Assembly (NCBI GenBank): GCA_040772005.1
Contig: JAXGYZ010000002.1
Coordinates: forward strand, 1,240,001 to 1,304,000
Direction of reading: 5' to 3'
Origin: MWBF01 sp040772005
GTDB lineage: Bacteria > Chloroflexota > Anaerolineae > CG2-30-64-16
DNA length: 64,000 nucleotides
The position numbers and the translations under genes were made by a program. This document shows positions 34,585-41,713 of the stretch, in pieces (the first letter of the stretch is position 1; each line of letters opens with the position of its first letter). The notes below the pieces were generated by a model. It did not search any database. It was not told the origin of the DNA and saw nothing but the letters and a program-made list of their open reading frames with translations.

Positions 34585-36498
34585 ATGGTTGCATCCTTCA
34601 AAGAGACTGAGCTGGATATGCACTCGAAACTTGACCAGGAACTGGACGAACTCCGCAACAAGGTCGCCAGGTTGGAGGCTGAAAAGGACCAGTGGCTGCG
34701 CAGCGAAGAGGCGCGGCTGCGCATCGAGGCGCACTTCTCGGGGGTCTTTGCGGGATCGCCCATCGCTATTTTGCTGTATGACCTGAACGGCAAGTTGGTG
34801 GATGCGAATGCCAACACCCTGAGCTATCTGGGGCTGCCCAATCTGCACATCATGCAGGCATGGAATCTGTTCGAGAGCACGACGCTGGGGCCGGAACAGC
34901 GGGCGCAGCTTGCACACGGAGAGCCTGTCCATTCGCGTACCGCGATTGACTTCGATGAGGTGAGACGGTTGGGGCTGTATGAGCCGCAGCGGTCAGGGGT
35001 CGCGCACCTGGATTGGGTCATTGTGCCCATGAACCAGTCCGGCTATATGGTCATGCTCCATGATATCACCGAGCAGGTGGAGGCGGAGCGCGAGCTGCAG
35101 AAGCGGGAGCAATTATTCCGGGCGCTGTTCGAAGCGATCCCCTATCCCACGATCCTCTGGCGGCACACAGGTGACGGCCAGTTCGTGCTGGACATGTTCA
35201 ATGATTCTGCCAACGAAATAGGGCGCGGGCAGGTCGGGCGATATCTCGGCGTCTCGATGGATGAGTTTCACAGCCACATGCCTGAATTCCCGGCGCGCAT
35301 CCGCCGCACCTTCGAGACTGGCGAGCCGCAGCACTACGACCAGCTCTACACGCTGCGCACGACCGGCGAGCGCAAGTGGATTCGCACGACGTCCGCCAAG
35401 GTGGGCGACGAGTACGTACTGGACTCGGCGGCAGACCTGACCGAGCTGAAGCAGGCGGAGATGGCGTTACGCGAGAGCGAGGACCGCTATCGCCGCCTGG
35501 CCGAGCATGCACCCGACATCATCTACCGCATCGGCTTTGCGCCGGAGTTACATTTCGAGTATATCAGCCCGGCCATCCAGGAAGTCGCCGGGTACACGCC
35601 CGAGGAACTCTATGCTGCGCCGGAGACGGCACGCCAACTGGTTCACCCGGACGACATGCCGCTGCTTACCGCGCTCGATCCCAATGCCCAACCCCCGGAC
35701 AGTGCAGTGCGTACGCGGTGGCAGCGCAAGGACGGTGAATACATCTGGCTGGAGCACCGCTTCAACCTGCTGAAGGATGAGGCCGGCCAGCCGATCGCTG
35801 TGGAAGCCATTGCGCGCGACATTACGGAGCGTGTGAAGGTACGGGAGGCGCTGGAGCAGTCTTTACGTGAGAAGGACCTGTTGCTCAAGGAAATCCACCA
35901 TCGCGTCAAGAATAATCTCGCAATTGTGAGCAGCCTGCTAGAACTGCAATCGGCAACGACCGATGATGACACCGTGCGCTCGGCGCTCCTGACGAGCCAG
36001 AAGCGGATCATGGCCGTGGCGCGCGTGCATGAAACCCTGTACCGGTCCGAGGATGTCGGTCAAATCAACCTGAGCCGGTATGTGCGCATGTTGACAACGG
36101 AACTGTGCAATGCGCTCTGCACGAGCGAGGTATCCATCGAGTATGACCTGGCGCGGGTCAGCGTACCTGCCGAGCAGGCCGTCTACTATGGTTTGATCTT
36201 GAACGAACTGCTTTCCAATGCGTTCAAGCATGCCTTTCCGGCAACGGAAGATGGCCGGGTGGGCACGGTGCGCGTGGCAGTCAAGGCCCATGGCAACGGC
36301 ACATTCATCGCCGTGGGCGATGACGGCATCGGCCTGCCGCTCGATTTCGAGAAGCGGGCGACGCGTTCGCTGGGCTACCAGGTGGTGACGCTACTGACCG
36401 AACAGATGGGCGGCACGATTCACTATGAATCCAGGCCGGGCGAAGGCACCCGCTTTGAACTGACCATCGCGCCCAAAGGAGAGGACATAACAGCATGA
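34585..36498 (+). CDS. PAS-domain sensor histidine kinase (HisKA_2 type), soluble
   Basis: 637 residues with no membrane segment. After a short coiled coil come about three PAS domains (roughly 45-165, 170-290 and 295-425, the last with a PAC motif WLEHRFNLLKDEAG). The dimerisation domain reads LLKEIHHRVKNNLAIVSSLLELQS, with His439 as the likely phospho-acceptor of the HisKA_2 family. The ATPase follows: N-box NELLSNAFKHA and G-box GDDGIGLP. HisKA_2 kinases often lack a fixed partner, but here the stop overlaps the start of a PhoB-type regulator by 4 nt (ATGA), which argues for a cognate pair. GAGG precedes the ATG at 34585. It probably senses a cytoplasmic ligand, redox state or gas through PAS. 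Confidence 0.9.
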   Translation: MVASFKETELDMHSKLDQELDELRNKVARLEAEKDQWLRSEEARLRIEAHFSGVFAGSPIAILLYDLNGKLVDANANTLSYLGLPNLHIMQAWNLFESTTLGPEQRAQLAHGEPVHSRTAIDFDEVRRLGLYEPQRSGVAHLDWVIVPMNQSGYMVMLHDITEQVEAERELQKREQLFRALFEAIPYPTILWRHTGDGQFVLDMFNDSANEIGRGQVGRYLGVSMDEFHSHMPEFPARIRRTFETGEPQHYDQLYTLRTTGERKWIRTTSAKVGDEYVLDSAADLTELKQAEMALRESEDRYRRLAEHAPDIIYRIGFAPELHFEYISPAIQEVAGYTPEELYAAPETARQLVHPDDMPLLTALDPNAQPPDSAVRTRWQRKDGEYIWLEHRFNLLKDEAGQPIAVEAIARDITERVKVREALEQSLREKDLLLKEIHHRVKNNLAIVSSLLELQSATTDDDTVRSALLTSQKRIMAVARVHETLYRSEDVGQINLSRYVRMLTTELCNALCTSEVSIEYDLARVSVPAEQAVYYGLILNELLSNAFKHAFPATEDGRVGTVRVAVKAHGNGTFIAVGDDGIGLPLDFEKRATRSLGYQVVTLLTEQMGGTIHYESRPGEGTRFELTIAPKGEDITA

Positions 36499-37214
36499 CG
36501 ACGCATGTATTGGTGGTGGACGACGAGGCTCTGCTCAGGCGCAGCCTGGCTTTCAACCTGGAACAGGCCGGCTATCGCACAAGCTCTGCGGCCAACGCGG
36601 AAGACGCGCTGGCCCTCGCGCGGCGCGACCCGCCGGACCTGGTGCTGCTCGACATTGGCCTGCCGGGTATGGATGGGTTGGAGGCCCTGCGCTTCTTTCG
36701 CGCAGATGTGAGCGCGCCGGTCATCCTGGTAACCGCCCGCCGCCGCGAGCTGGACCAGGTAGTGGGCCTGGAGCTGGGCGCTGACGACTACATTACCAAG
36801 CCGTTCGACACCAATGTGCTGCTCGCGCGCATGAAGGCTGTGCTGCGCCGTGCCCAGCGCGGGATGACGTCGAGCGGGGGCCAGGCGGGCTCGACGGTCG
36901 TGACCGTGGGCGATCTCACCATCGATCCGGATGCATATGTTGCGCTGCTGCGCGGCCAGCCGCTCGACCTGTCCCCGCGCGAGTTTGACCTGCTGCACGC
37001 CCTGGCGCTCGAGGCCGGCCGCGTCCTATCGGTGGATGATCTGCTGGCGCGCGTCTGGGGCGCGGAGTACGTCGGCGAGTCGCAGGTCGTCTACGTCCAC
37101 ATCCGCTGGTTACGCCAGAAGCTCGAAGACGATGCGTCCAACCCCACCCGGATTGTCACGGTGCGCGGCAAGGGGTATAAGCTACTGCCGCAAGGCGAGC
37201 ACACGGGCGAGTGA
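36495..37214 (+). CDS. OmpR/PhoB-family response regulator
   Basis: 239 residues. The receiver has D9, D10, phospho-acceptor D53 (VLLDIGLPGMDG), T80 and K102 (YITKPF). The C-terminal winged helix (about 135-235) is complete: LDLSPREFDLLHALALEAGRVLSVDDLLARVWG and YVHIRWLRQKLEDDASNPTRIVTVRGKGYKL. Regulators of this class bind direct repeats spaced 11 bp apart. The TTAA-N7-TTAA arrays at sites A-F in this window have that spacing, one of them (site C) upstream of this operon, so I propose it as their binder. Translationally coupled to the PAS kinase gene. Confidence 0.93.
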   Translation: MTTHVLVVDDEALLRRSLAFNLEQAGYRTSSAANAEDALALARRDPPDLVLLDIGLPGMDGLEALRFFRADVSAPVILVTARRRELDQVVGLELGADDYITKPFDTNVLLARMKAVLRRAQRGMTSSGGQAGSTVVTVGDLTIDPDAYVALLRGQPLDLSPREFDLLHALALEAGRVLSVDDLLARVWGAEYVGESQVVYVHIRWLRQKLEDDASNPTRIVTVRGKGYKLLPQGEHTGE

Positions 37215-37278
37215 GCCAATGCACGGAGGAGCGACCACGCGGGGCATCATACTTCTGTGTGAATGATCTGTACGTTCT

Positions 37279-37316
37279 TTAATGTTCGCTTAAACTGGCG
37301 AATAAGCCCCCATAAA
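37279..37316 (+). promoter_or_regulatory. Site D: TTAA-N7-TTAA with -10-like CATAAA 21 bp on
   Basis: TTAA at 37279 and 37290, then CATAAAGACCC from 37311. The second repeat takes the place of a -35 box with a 17-nt spacer. The same layout and the same ATAAAGACCC words occur at site F. It drives the second kinase gene. Confidence 0.55.
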
Positions 37317-37443
37317 GACCCTTGACGCCGAAGAATCTTATACTTGCATCAAATGCAATAATTCTATAGCAGGCCACACGCAGCAGGTGTCGCTGGCATT
37401 CAGCTCAGCGATACCGCGCGGTGTCTGCCGTTTGGTTGATGCA

Positions 37444-38208
37444 ATGTTACCTAATTATGAACTTTCAAGAGGCGCCCAGGGGCGCGAGTCGAACATGAGG
37501 GTGCGTAAGAACGCCGATCGACAGAACGGCGAAATCTTGACGCGGCTGACGCACAAGGTTGCCCGCACAACAGGGGCGTGCCGCTCCGCAGCCCATGCGC
37601 TGCTCAACGGGGCCGACCAGGACCCGGAGCTGCGCAGAGAGTTGCTGGCCGGCATCGATGAGGAACTCTATGAACTCGAGCTGGCCGTAGAGAACGTTTC
37701 GGTGTGGCGCGCGCTGGAACTCAACACCCTGACTGTGCATCGGCGGCCCCTGGACCTCAAGACGATACTGGCTCCTGTTCTGACGCGCTGGCAGCCTGTC
37801 TCGGAGCAAAAGGGCTTGCGCTGGCAGGTGGAGCTGCCGAACTATCTGCCGGCGCCGCTGGCCGCCGCTGATCGCCTGACACAGGTACTCAATAACCTGC
37901 TGGTGAACGCGCTGGACTATACTCCCAGCGCCGGTGAGATTCGCGTGCGGGCCGGTGTCGAGGGCCGTGAGGTCTGGATTGAGATCAGCAACACGGGGCC
38001 GGGCCTCAGCGCTGAGGAGCTGGCGCGGGTTTTCGAGCCCTTCTTCTCCAGCGTACACCAGGGCCGGTTCCCTCAGGGCGTGGGGCTGGGGTTAGCCATC
38101 GCACGCGAGCTCGTCGAGCTGCAAGGCGGTCGCCTGACAGTTGACAGCGGGCCGGCGCAGGGGGTGAGCTTTCGTATCTCCCTGCCGCGGCCGGCCTCCT
38201 CCGCCTGA
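37444..38208 (+). CDS. Sensor histidine kinase-like protein with degenerate H-box
   Basis: About 254 residues, soluble. The ATPase domain is intact: N-box NNLLVNALDYTP, G1 ISNTGPGLS, F-box VFEPFFSS and G2 GVGLGLAIARELVELQGG. The dimerisation helix reads LTRLTHKVARTTGACRSA. The His is present, but the Glu that normally follows it is Lys and the usual Pro of the H-E-x-x-T-P motif is lost, so phosphotransfer may be impaired. No PAS or other sensor domain is visible. Start is uncertain: in-frame GTG 37387, ATG 37444 and ATG 37495 are all possible, none with a strong ribosome binding site. It follows the regulator gene by about 230 nt and has its own site D. Confidence 0.75.
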   Translation: MLPNYELSRGAQGRESNMRVRKNADRQNGEILTRLTHKVARTTGACRSAAHALLNGADQDPELRRELLAGIDEELYELELAVENVSVWRALELNTLTVHRRPLDLKTILAPVLTRWQPVSEQKGLRWQVELPNYLPAPLAAADRLTQVLNNLLVNALDYTPSAGEIRVRAGVEGREVWIEISNTGPGLSAEELARVFEPFFSSVHQGRFPQGVGLGLAIARELVELQGGRLTVDSGPAQGVSFRISLPRPASSA

Positions 38209-38244
38209 TATCTTTAGCATCCGAGCAGGTTTCTTCGTAGCGCA

Positions 38245-38275
38245 CCCCCGTTTCCGATCGGAAGCGGGGGTTTCG
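38245..38275 (+). terminator. Terminator of the second kinase gene
   Basis: A 12-bp stem (38245-38256 and 38259-38270, one G-T wobble) with a 2-nt loop, followed by TTTCGCTT. It stands 36 nt after the stop. Confidence 0.75.
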
Positions 38276-38276
38276 C

Positions 38277-38314
38277 TTAAGTCCCTCTTAATCTCCCCTC
38301 CTACTCTGGTTAAA
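38277..38314 (+). promoter_or_regulatory. Site E: TTAA-N7-TTAA with -10-like GTTAAA 21 bp on
   Basis: TTAA at 38277 and 38288, then GTTAAAGTC from 38309. The distance from the second half-site to the -10-like box is 21 bp, as at sites D and F. It lies between the kinase terminator and the Asp-box protein gene. Confidence 0.5.
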
Positions 38315-38360
38315 GTCTTTTAGCAACAAAGGTGTTATTTTATTGGCATTAAGCGAACGG

Positions 38361-38400
38361 GGTCCGGTGTGCTTGGCGGAGCCACAGCCAAGACCGGTCC
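38361..38400. repeat. Palindromic repeat family 2, short copy
   Basis: Nested arms: inner CTTGGC/GCCAAG (38372-38377 and 38387-38392) and outer 38361-38368/38393-38400 with one mismatch. It shares the AGACCGG-CCAGC core with the copy at 11519. It lies in the leader of the Asp-box gene. Confidence 0.65.
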
Positions 38401-38419
38401 CAGCTATAGGAGTAGTGAG

Positions 38420-39217
38420 ATGAAACGTGGGATGACGATGAGCAAGCGTATGTGGGTCCTGGTTGCAGCGTTGATCCTGGTGATAGCAGTCGTGCCTGCG
38501 GCAGCGGCCGACACTACGGTTCTGCCGGCAGATGCCCGGTTGGTGCAGGCCAGCCCGGCAGATCCGCAGGTGGTTTACGCGGTGGCGGGCACGCAGGTAT
38601 TCCGTAGCGAAGATAAGGGTTGGAGCTGGGAGCAGGTCGGTGAGACCCCCAGCCGGATCAAGTCCCTGGCGCTGGCGCGGCACGACGCCCTGCGTCTGTA
38701 TGCCGGGACGGAATCCGCCGGTCTCTGGCGCAGCCTTGACGGTGGGCGCACCTGGTATGAGAGCAACACGGGTCTGGGCGTAGGGCCGGGCGCGGTCATG
38801 GAAGTGACCGCGATTACCGTGGACCCGGAAGATGACGCGATCCTGTATGCCGCAACCGGCGTATGGCTCGGCACTTCGCGGGCTCGCCTGACGCCGCAGG
38901 AGATTGCGTTCAGCCTGGACGGCGGTGCGAACTGGCTGCCGCTGGCCTATGCGGGGCTGGGTGACCGGCCCGTGGCACGGTTGATTCCGGTCGAGGGCCT
39001 GCCCTTCACCTTGCTGGCCTTCGATGACCAGGGGAACTCGACCATGCACCGGGCTGACCGGCTGGCTTTGTTGGGTGTTGCCAGCGAGCAGCAGGAATCC
39101 CCGGAACGACGCAATGCTGCGTCGGAGGCTTTGAATATGCTCACTCAGCCGGTGCCTACGCCGACGTCGTATCCTGCCTGGTTTGGAATGGGGTATTTCC
39201 GGTTTGGGCAGGGGTAA
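38420..39217 (+). CDS. Secreted Asp-box (BNR/YCF48-like) beta-propeller fragment protein
   Basis: 265 residues. AGGAG lies 7 nt before the ATG at 38420. A signal peptide (KRMWVLVAALILVIAVVPAAAA) is followed by three Asp-box repeats with S-x-D-x-G-x-x-W spacing: RSEDKGWSW, RSLDGGRTW and FSLDGGANW. Such repeats build sialidase or YCF48-like beta propellers, but three are too few for a closed propeller, so the protein may oligomerise or bind a partner. The C-terminus is Pro/Thr-rich. No anchor is visible. It lies under site E, next to the kinase genes, and is ended by a strong terminator. Confidence 0.75.
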   Translation: MKRGMTMSKRMWVLVAALILVIAVVPAAAADTTVLPADARLVQASPADPQVVYAVAGTQVFRSEDKGWSWEQVGETPSRIKSLALARHDALRLYAGTESAGLWRSLDGGRTWYESNTGLGVGPGAVMEVTAITVDPEDDAILYAATGVWLGTSRARLTPQEIAFSLDGGANWLPLAYAGLGDRPVARLIPVEGLPFTLLAFDDQGNSTMHRADRLALLGVASEQQESPERRNAASEALNMLTQPVPTPTSYPAWFGMGYFRFGQG

Positions 39218-39232
39218 GGTAACAGTAAGACC

Positions 39233-39272
39233 TTCGAGGTTTCGGGCCGGCCCGAAACCTCGAAAGTTTTTT
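39233..39272 (+). terminator. Strong rho-independent terminator
   Basis: A 16-bp perfect stem (39233-39248 with 39249-39264) without a loop, so a few central bases must open, followed by AG and six T. Confidence 0.9.
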
Positions 39273-39283
39273 GCATCGGTCCT

Positions 39284-39799
39284 CTACTCCTGCACCAGGC
39301 AACGCACCACCTGGCCGACGTACATCCGGTGATAGTCCGCGTGCGGGTACATGGCCGGCGCGATGCGCGGGTCATGGAAACCGTCGGGCGTGAGATCCTG
39401 GCTGTACAGCTTGCGGCACTCCAGCACCAGCCGCGCCTCGCTGAAGTAGACCGCGCCCGTGGGCGCGGCCACCGGCGTCAGTCCGGTCGCCGCGATCTTG
39501 TCTACGTCACGCCCGGAGTGGCTGCCGCAGTAATCCAGCGCAGGCCGGAAGGCTTCGCTGAAAAAGCTCAAGGTGAAGTGCGTGGCCGAGTTCATGAAGC
39601 CGAACGTATAGCGTTGAGGCCGGACGAAGCAGATGGCGACCGGCCCGTTCCACAACTCACCCCACGCGCCCCAACTGGCGGTCATCGTATTGAACGCGTC
39701 CAGTGTGCCTGCGGTAATCAGCATCCAGTCCTGGCCGATGGCGCGAAATGCATTGTCGCTGATGGCGCGGGGCGAGATTTCCTTGAAGACGGGATTCAT
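39284..39799 (-). CDS. Flavin reductase-like (FMN-binding split barrel) protein
   Basis: 171 residues from MNPVFKEISPRAISDN, with AAGGAGG before the ATG. ITAGTLDAFNTMTASWGAWGELWNGPVAICFVRPQRYT is the FMN-binding region of the flavin reductase-like domain, and FTLSFF and LVLECRKLY match later strands. Members bind FMN and reduce it or a partner substrate with NAD(P)H. Partner and substrate are unknown. The MFS gene lies upstream in the same direction, separated by a palindromic repeat. Confidence 0.82.
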   Translation of the reverse strand: MNPVFKEISPRAISDNAFRAIGQDWMLITAGTLDAFNTMTASWGAWGELWNGPVAICFVRPQRYTFGFMNSATHFTLSFFSEAFRPALDYCGSHSGRDVDKIAATGLTPVAAPTGAVYFSEARLVLECRKLYSQDLTPDGFHDPRIAPAMYPHADYHRMYVGQVVRCLVQE

Positions 39800-39820
39800 G
39801 GCGGTGTTCCTCCTTGAATT

Positions 39821-39897
39821 GCTGGGGCCGGTGTCGGCTTTGGCTTTGCCACAGCACATCGTGCCCCCTGGCACGGTCGGAGACCGGCCAGAGCAGG
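39821..39897. repeat. Palindromic repeat family 2, inverted extended copy
   Basis: 39821-39866 matches the complement of the element at 11519-11570 with a few changes. A second half with GGCACGGTCGGAGACCGG follows directly. It sits between the MFS gene and the flavin reductase-like gene. Confidence 0.7.
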
Positions 39898-39903
39898 TGT
39901 ATA

Positions 39904-41142
39904 TCAACTTTCTGCGGGTTCCGTGGCCGGCGTCAGACGGCCGGCGTAGAACGTCAACACCACGCCCGCCAGGTAGAGCGCGATGCTCAACAGGAACGGC
40001 AGCAGGCGGTTCGCCTGCGACATCTGGCCGGCAATCCAGCCGAACGGCGACGTGCAGATGATCATCAGTACATAGAGCAGCGACATGATGCGTGCGCGCT
40101 CCTTGGGCTCCACAACGAGGACGAGCAGCTTGTCCAGCATGGCGCTGGCCGCGGGCATGCTGAGGGCCTCCACCAGGGTGGCGAGCATCAAGACGGCGTA
40201 GCTGCCGGCGGGTGTTGACACGAGGATGAGCTGGCTGATGACCAGGCCGCCAAAGCCGAACAACATGGGCTTGTAGACGCTCACGCGGCGCAGCCGGGGC
40301 ATCACCAGGAAGAATACCAGCAGCATGATGATCGACCGCACGGACTGGTAGATGGCGAGGGTCTCCGTCGGGATGCTGAGTTGCTCGGTCACGAGAATCG
40401 ACCAGAAGGTATCGCGCACCATGCGCGAGATGCCCAGGATGACCAGCAGCGCAGTCACCGAGAGCAGCACGCGCGAGTGCAGGATGTCGCGCATCACCGC
40501 GCCGGAGCCGCGCGTGATTTCGAACAGGGATTGGTTGCGGGTCTCGGCCATCCGTACGCGGCCCTGCTGGGTTTCGGTCACCATGCCGTTCATGATGACG
40601 AACTTGGCCGTCATCATGACGAAGGAGAGCAGGAACAGGAAGCGCACGGTCGGGACGAGCGAGTAGGTGGCAATCAGCAGCCCGCTGAAGGGCGCCACGA
40701 ACGCTGCCACCAGGTTGGCGATGTAGATCCACGAGTAGACATCCACCAACAGGTCGGGATCGGTGTCCTCGACCATGAGGCAGGTCCACGAGGTATGGGA
40801 GACGCGCCAGACGCTGTTGAACACCGCAGCGATCAGGAAGTGCGTGAAGTTCTGTGATACGGCCCAGATCAGGCAGGGCAGGCTCCAACTGACGAGGTCA
40901 CTGATGAGCGTGGTGCGCTTGCGGCCAAACTTGTCGGTGATGGCGCCGCTCATCAGCGCCCAGAAAATCTGCATGGCCATGTTGACGCTGGACAGCGCGC
41001 CGATCTGGGCGTCGCTCAGGCCGAGCGCCAGCATATAGACCGAGACATAGGGCGCGTACAGGTTGTAGGGGATGCCCCACAGGGCTTCGGTGTACACGCA
41101 GCCGCGCACATTCCCGCGCAGGCCGCGCAGCGTACCGATCAT
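39904..41142 (-). CDS. MFS transporter
   Basis: 412 residues with about 12 hydrophobic segments. ALWGIPYNLYAPYVSVYMLALGLSDAQIGALSS covers helix 1 and the first loop. GAITDKFGRKRTTLISDLVSW is the classical loop 2-3 motif (G-x-x-x-D-x-x-G-R-K). The protein is a proton-linked secondary transporter; export of a drug or metabolite is a guess. Start: the ATG at 41142 lacks a clear ribosome binding site, and an in-frame TTG at 41157 behind GAGGA is a good alternative. Confidence 0.88.
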   Translation of the reverse strand: MIGTLRGLRGNVRGCVYTEALWGIPYNLYAPYVSVYMLALGLSDAQIGALSSVNMAMQIFWALMSGAITDKFGRKRTTLISDLVSWSLPCLIWAVSQNFTHFLIAAVFNSVWRVSHTSWTCLMVEDTDPDLLVDVYSWIYIANLVAAFVAPFSGLLIATYSLVPTVRFLFLLSFVMMTAKFVIMNGMVTETQQGRVRMAETRNQSLFEITRGSGAVMRDILHSRVLLSVTALLVILGISRMVRDTFWSILVTEQLSIPTETLAIYQSVRSIIMLLVFFLVMPRLRRVSVYKPMLFGFGGLVISQLILVSTPAGSYAVLMLATLVEALSMPAASAMLDKLLVLVVEPKERARIMSLLYVLMIICTSPFGWIAGQMSQANRLLPFLLSIALYLAGVVLTFYAGRLTPATEPAES

Positions 41143-41265
41143 GGAAGTTTCAGTCAAGACGTCCTCGCCAGATGTGAGTCTGACGCAGCATAGCACTGCT
41201 GGCAGACGCAGACAACGCGCTGCGTCATACAACTAATCGCGCAAATCAGGGCAGCATGCTTGAGA

Positions 41266-41396
41266 GCATCCTGGGCGGAGGTGCGTCGCAGAGCGACGCC
41301 CGCAATCGAAGGATACGGCGTGGTTGTCTCAGGGGTGCATCCTTCGACTGATGGTCTGTTGCTGACTACGCTGGGCCGTCCACCCGCTCAGGATGC
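41266..41396. other. Nested inverted repeats, about 130 nt, possible structured RNA
   Basis: Outer arms 41266-41278 and 41384-41396 (GCATCCTG words) and inner arms 41316-41324 and 41339-41347 (TCGAAGGAT/ATCCTTCGA) give a long branched structure in the 570-bp gap before the stress cassette. No gene is visible in 41143-41713. Confidence 0.45.
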
Positions 41397-41415
41397 TTGC
41401 CTGCCGGCGGGCCGG

Positions 41416-41453
41416 TTAAGGTCTTCTTAAGCAGCATATAAACCGTGTATAAA
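41416..41453 (+). promoter_or_regulatory. Site F: TTAA-N7-TTAA with -10-like TATAAA 21 bp on
   Basis: TTAA at 41416 and 41427, then TATAAAGACCC from 41448. This is the clearest of the six sites: repeats, 16-17 nt spacer and a good -10. It would drive the cassette starting at 41714 with a leader of about 250 nt. Confidence 0.6.
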
Positions 41454-41634
41454 GACCCAGGGCCACGACATGGGTTATCCTGCGCATGTTCCTGGTGCCG
41501 GGGCACCGTGCATCGCACCGGACTTCCGTAACAAATGCACCGACGAATGTGCTGCCAGCAAGTTGATCGAGAGTGTAGCGAAATCGTGTATTGGAGTTAG
41601 AACGCTGATAAGCGCTGATTTGATTGGTTCTGCA

Positions 41635-41675
41635 AGTGGCCCGGTCGGCCCGAACCTCGGGCCAGACCGGCCACT
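41635..41675 (+). other. Long GC-rich hairpin in the leader of the stress cassette
   Basis: AGTGGCCCGGTC-GGCCCGA and its near complement (ending at 41675) pair over 18-19 bp with a bulge and a 3-nt loop. It ends about 38 nt before the ATG at 41714. A role in leader folding or attenuation is possible. Confidence 0.5.
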
Positions 41676-41713
41676 GAGATGCTTGACTGTCGTATTATAG
41701 ATGGAGGGATGTA

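Noticed and set aside
38299..38313. TTAA at 38310 as a third 11-bp half-site of site E
   Set aside because: It falls two steps on with no half-site between and fits better as the -10-like box shared with sites D and F.
39800..40888. N-terminal extension of the flavin reductase-like protein through the MFS gene
   Set aside because: The extension is an out-of-frame reading of the MFS gene; a strong ribosome binding site marks the start at 39799.
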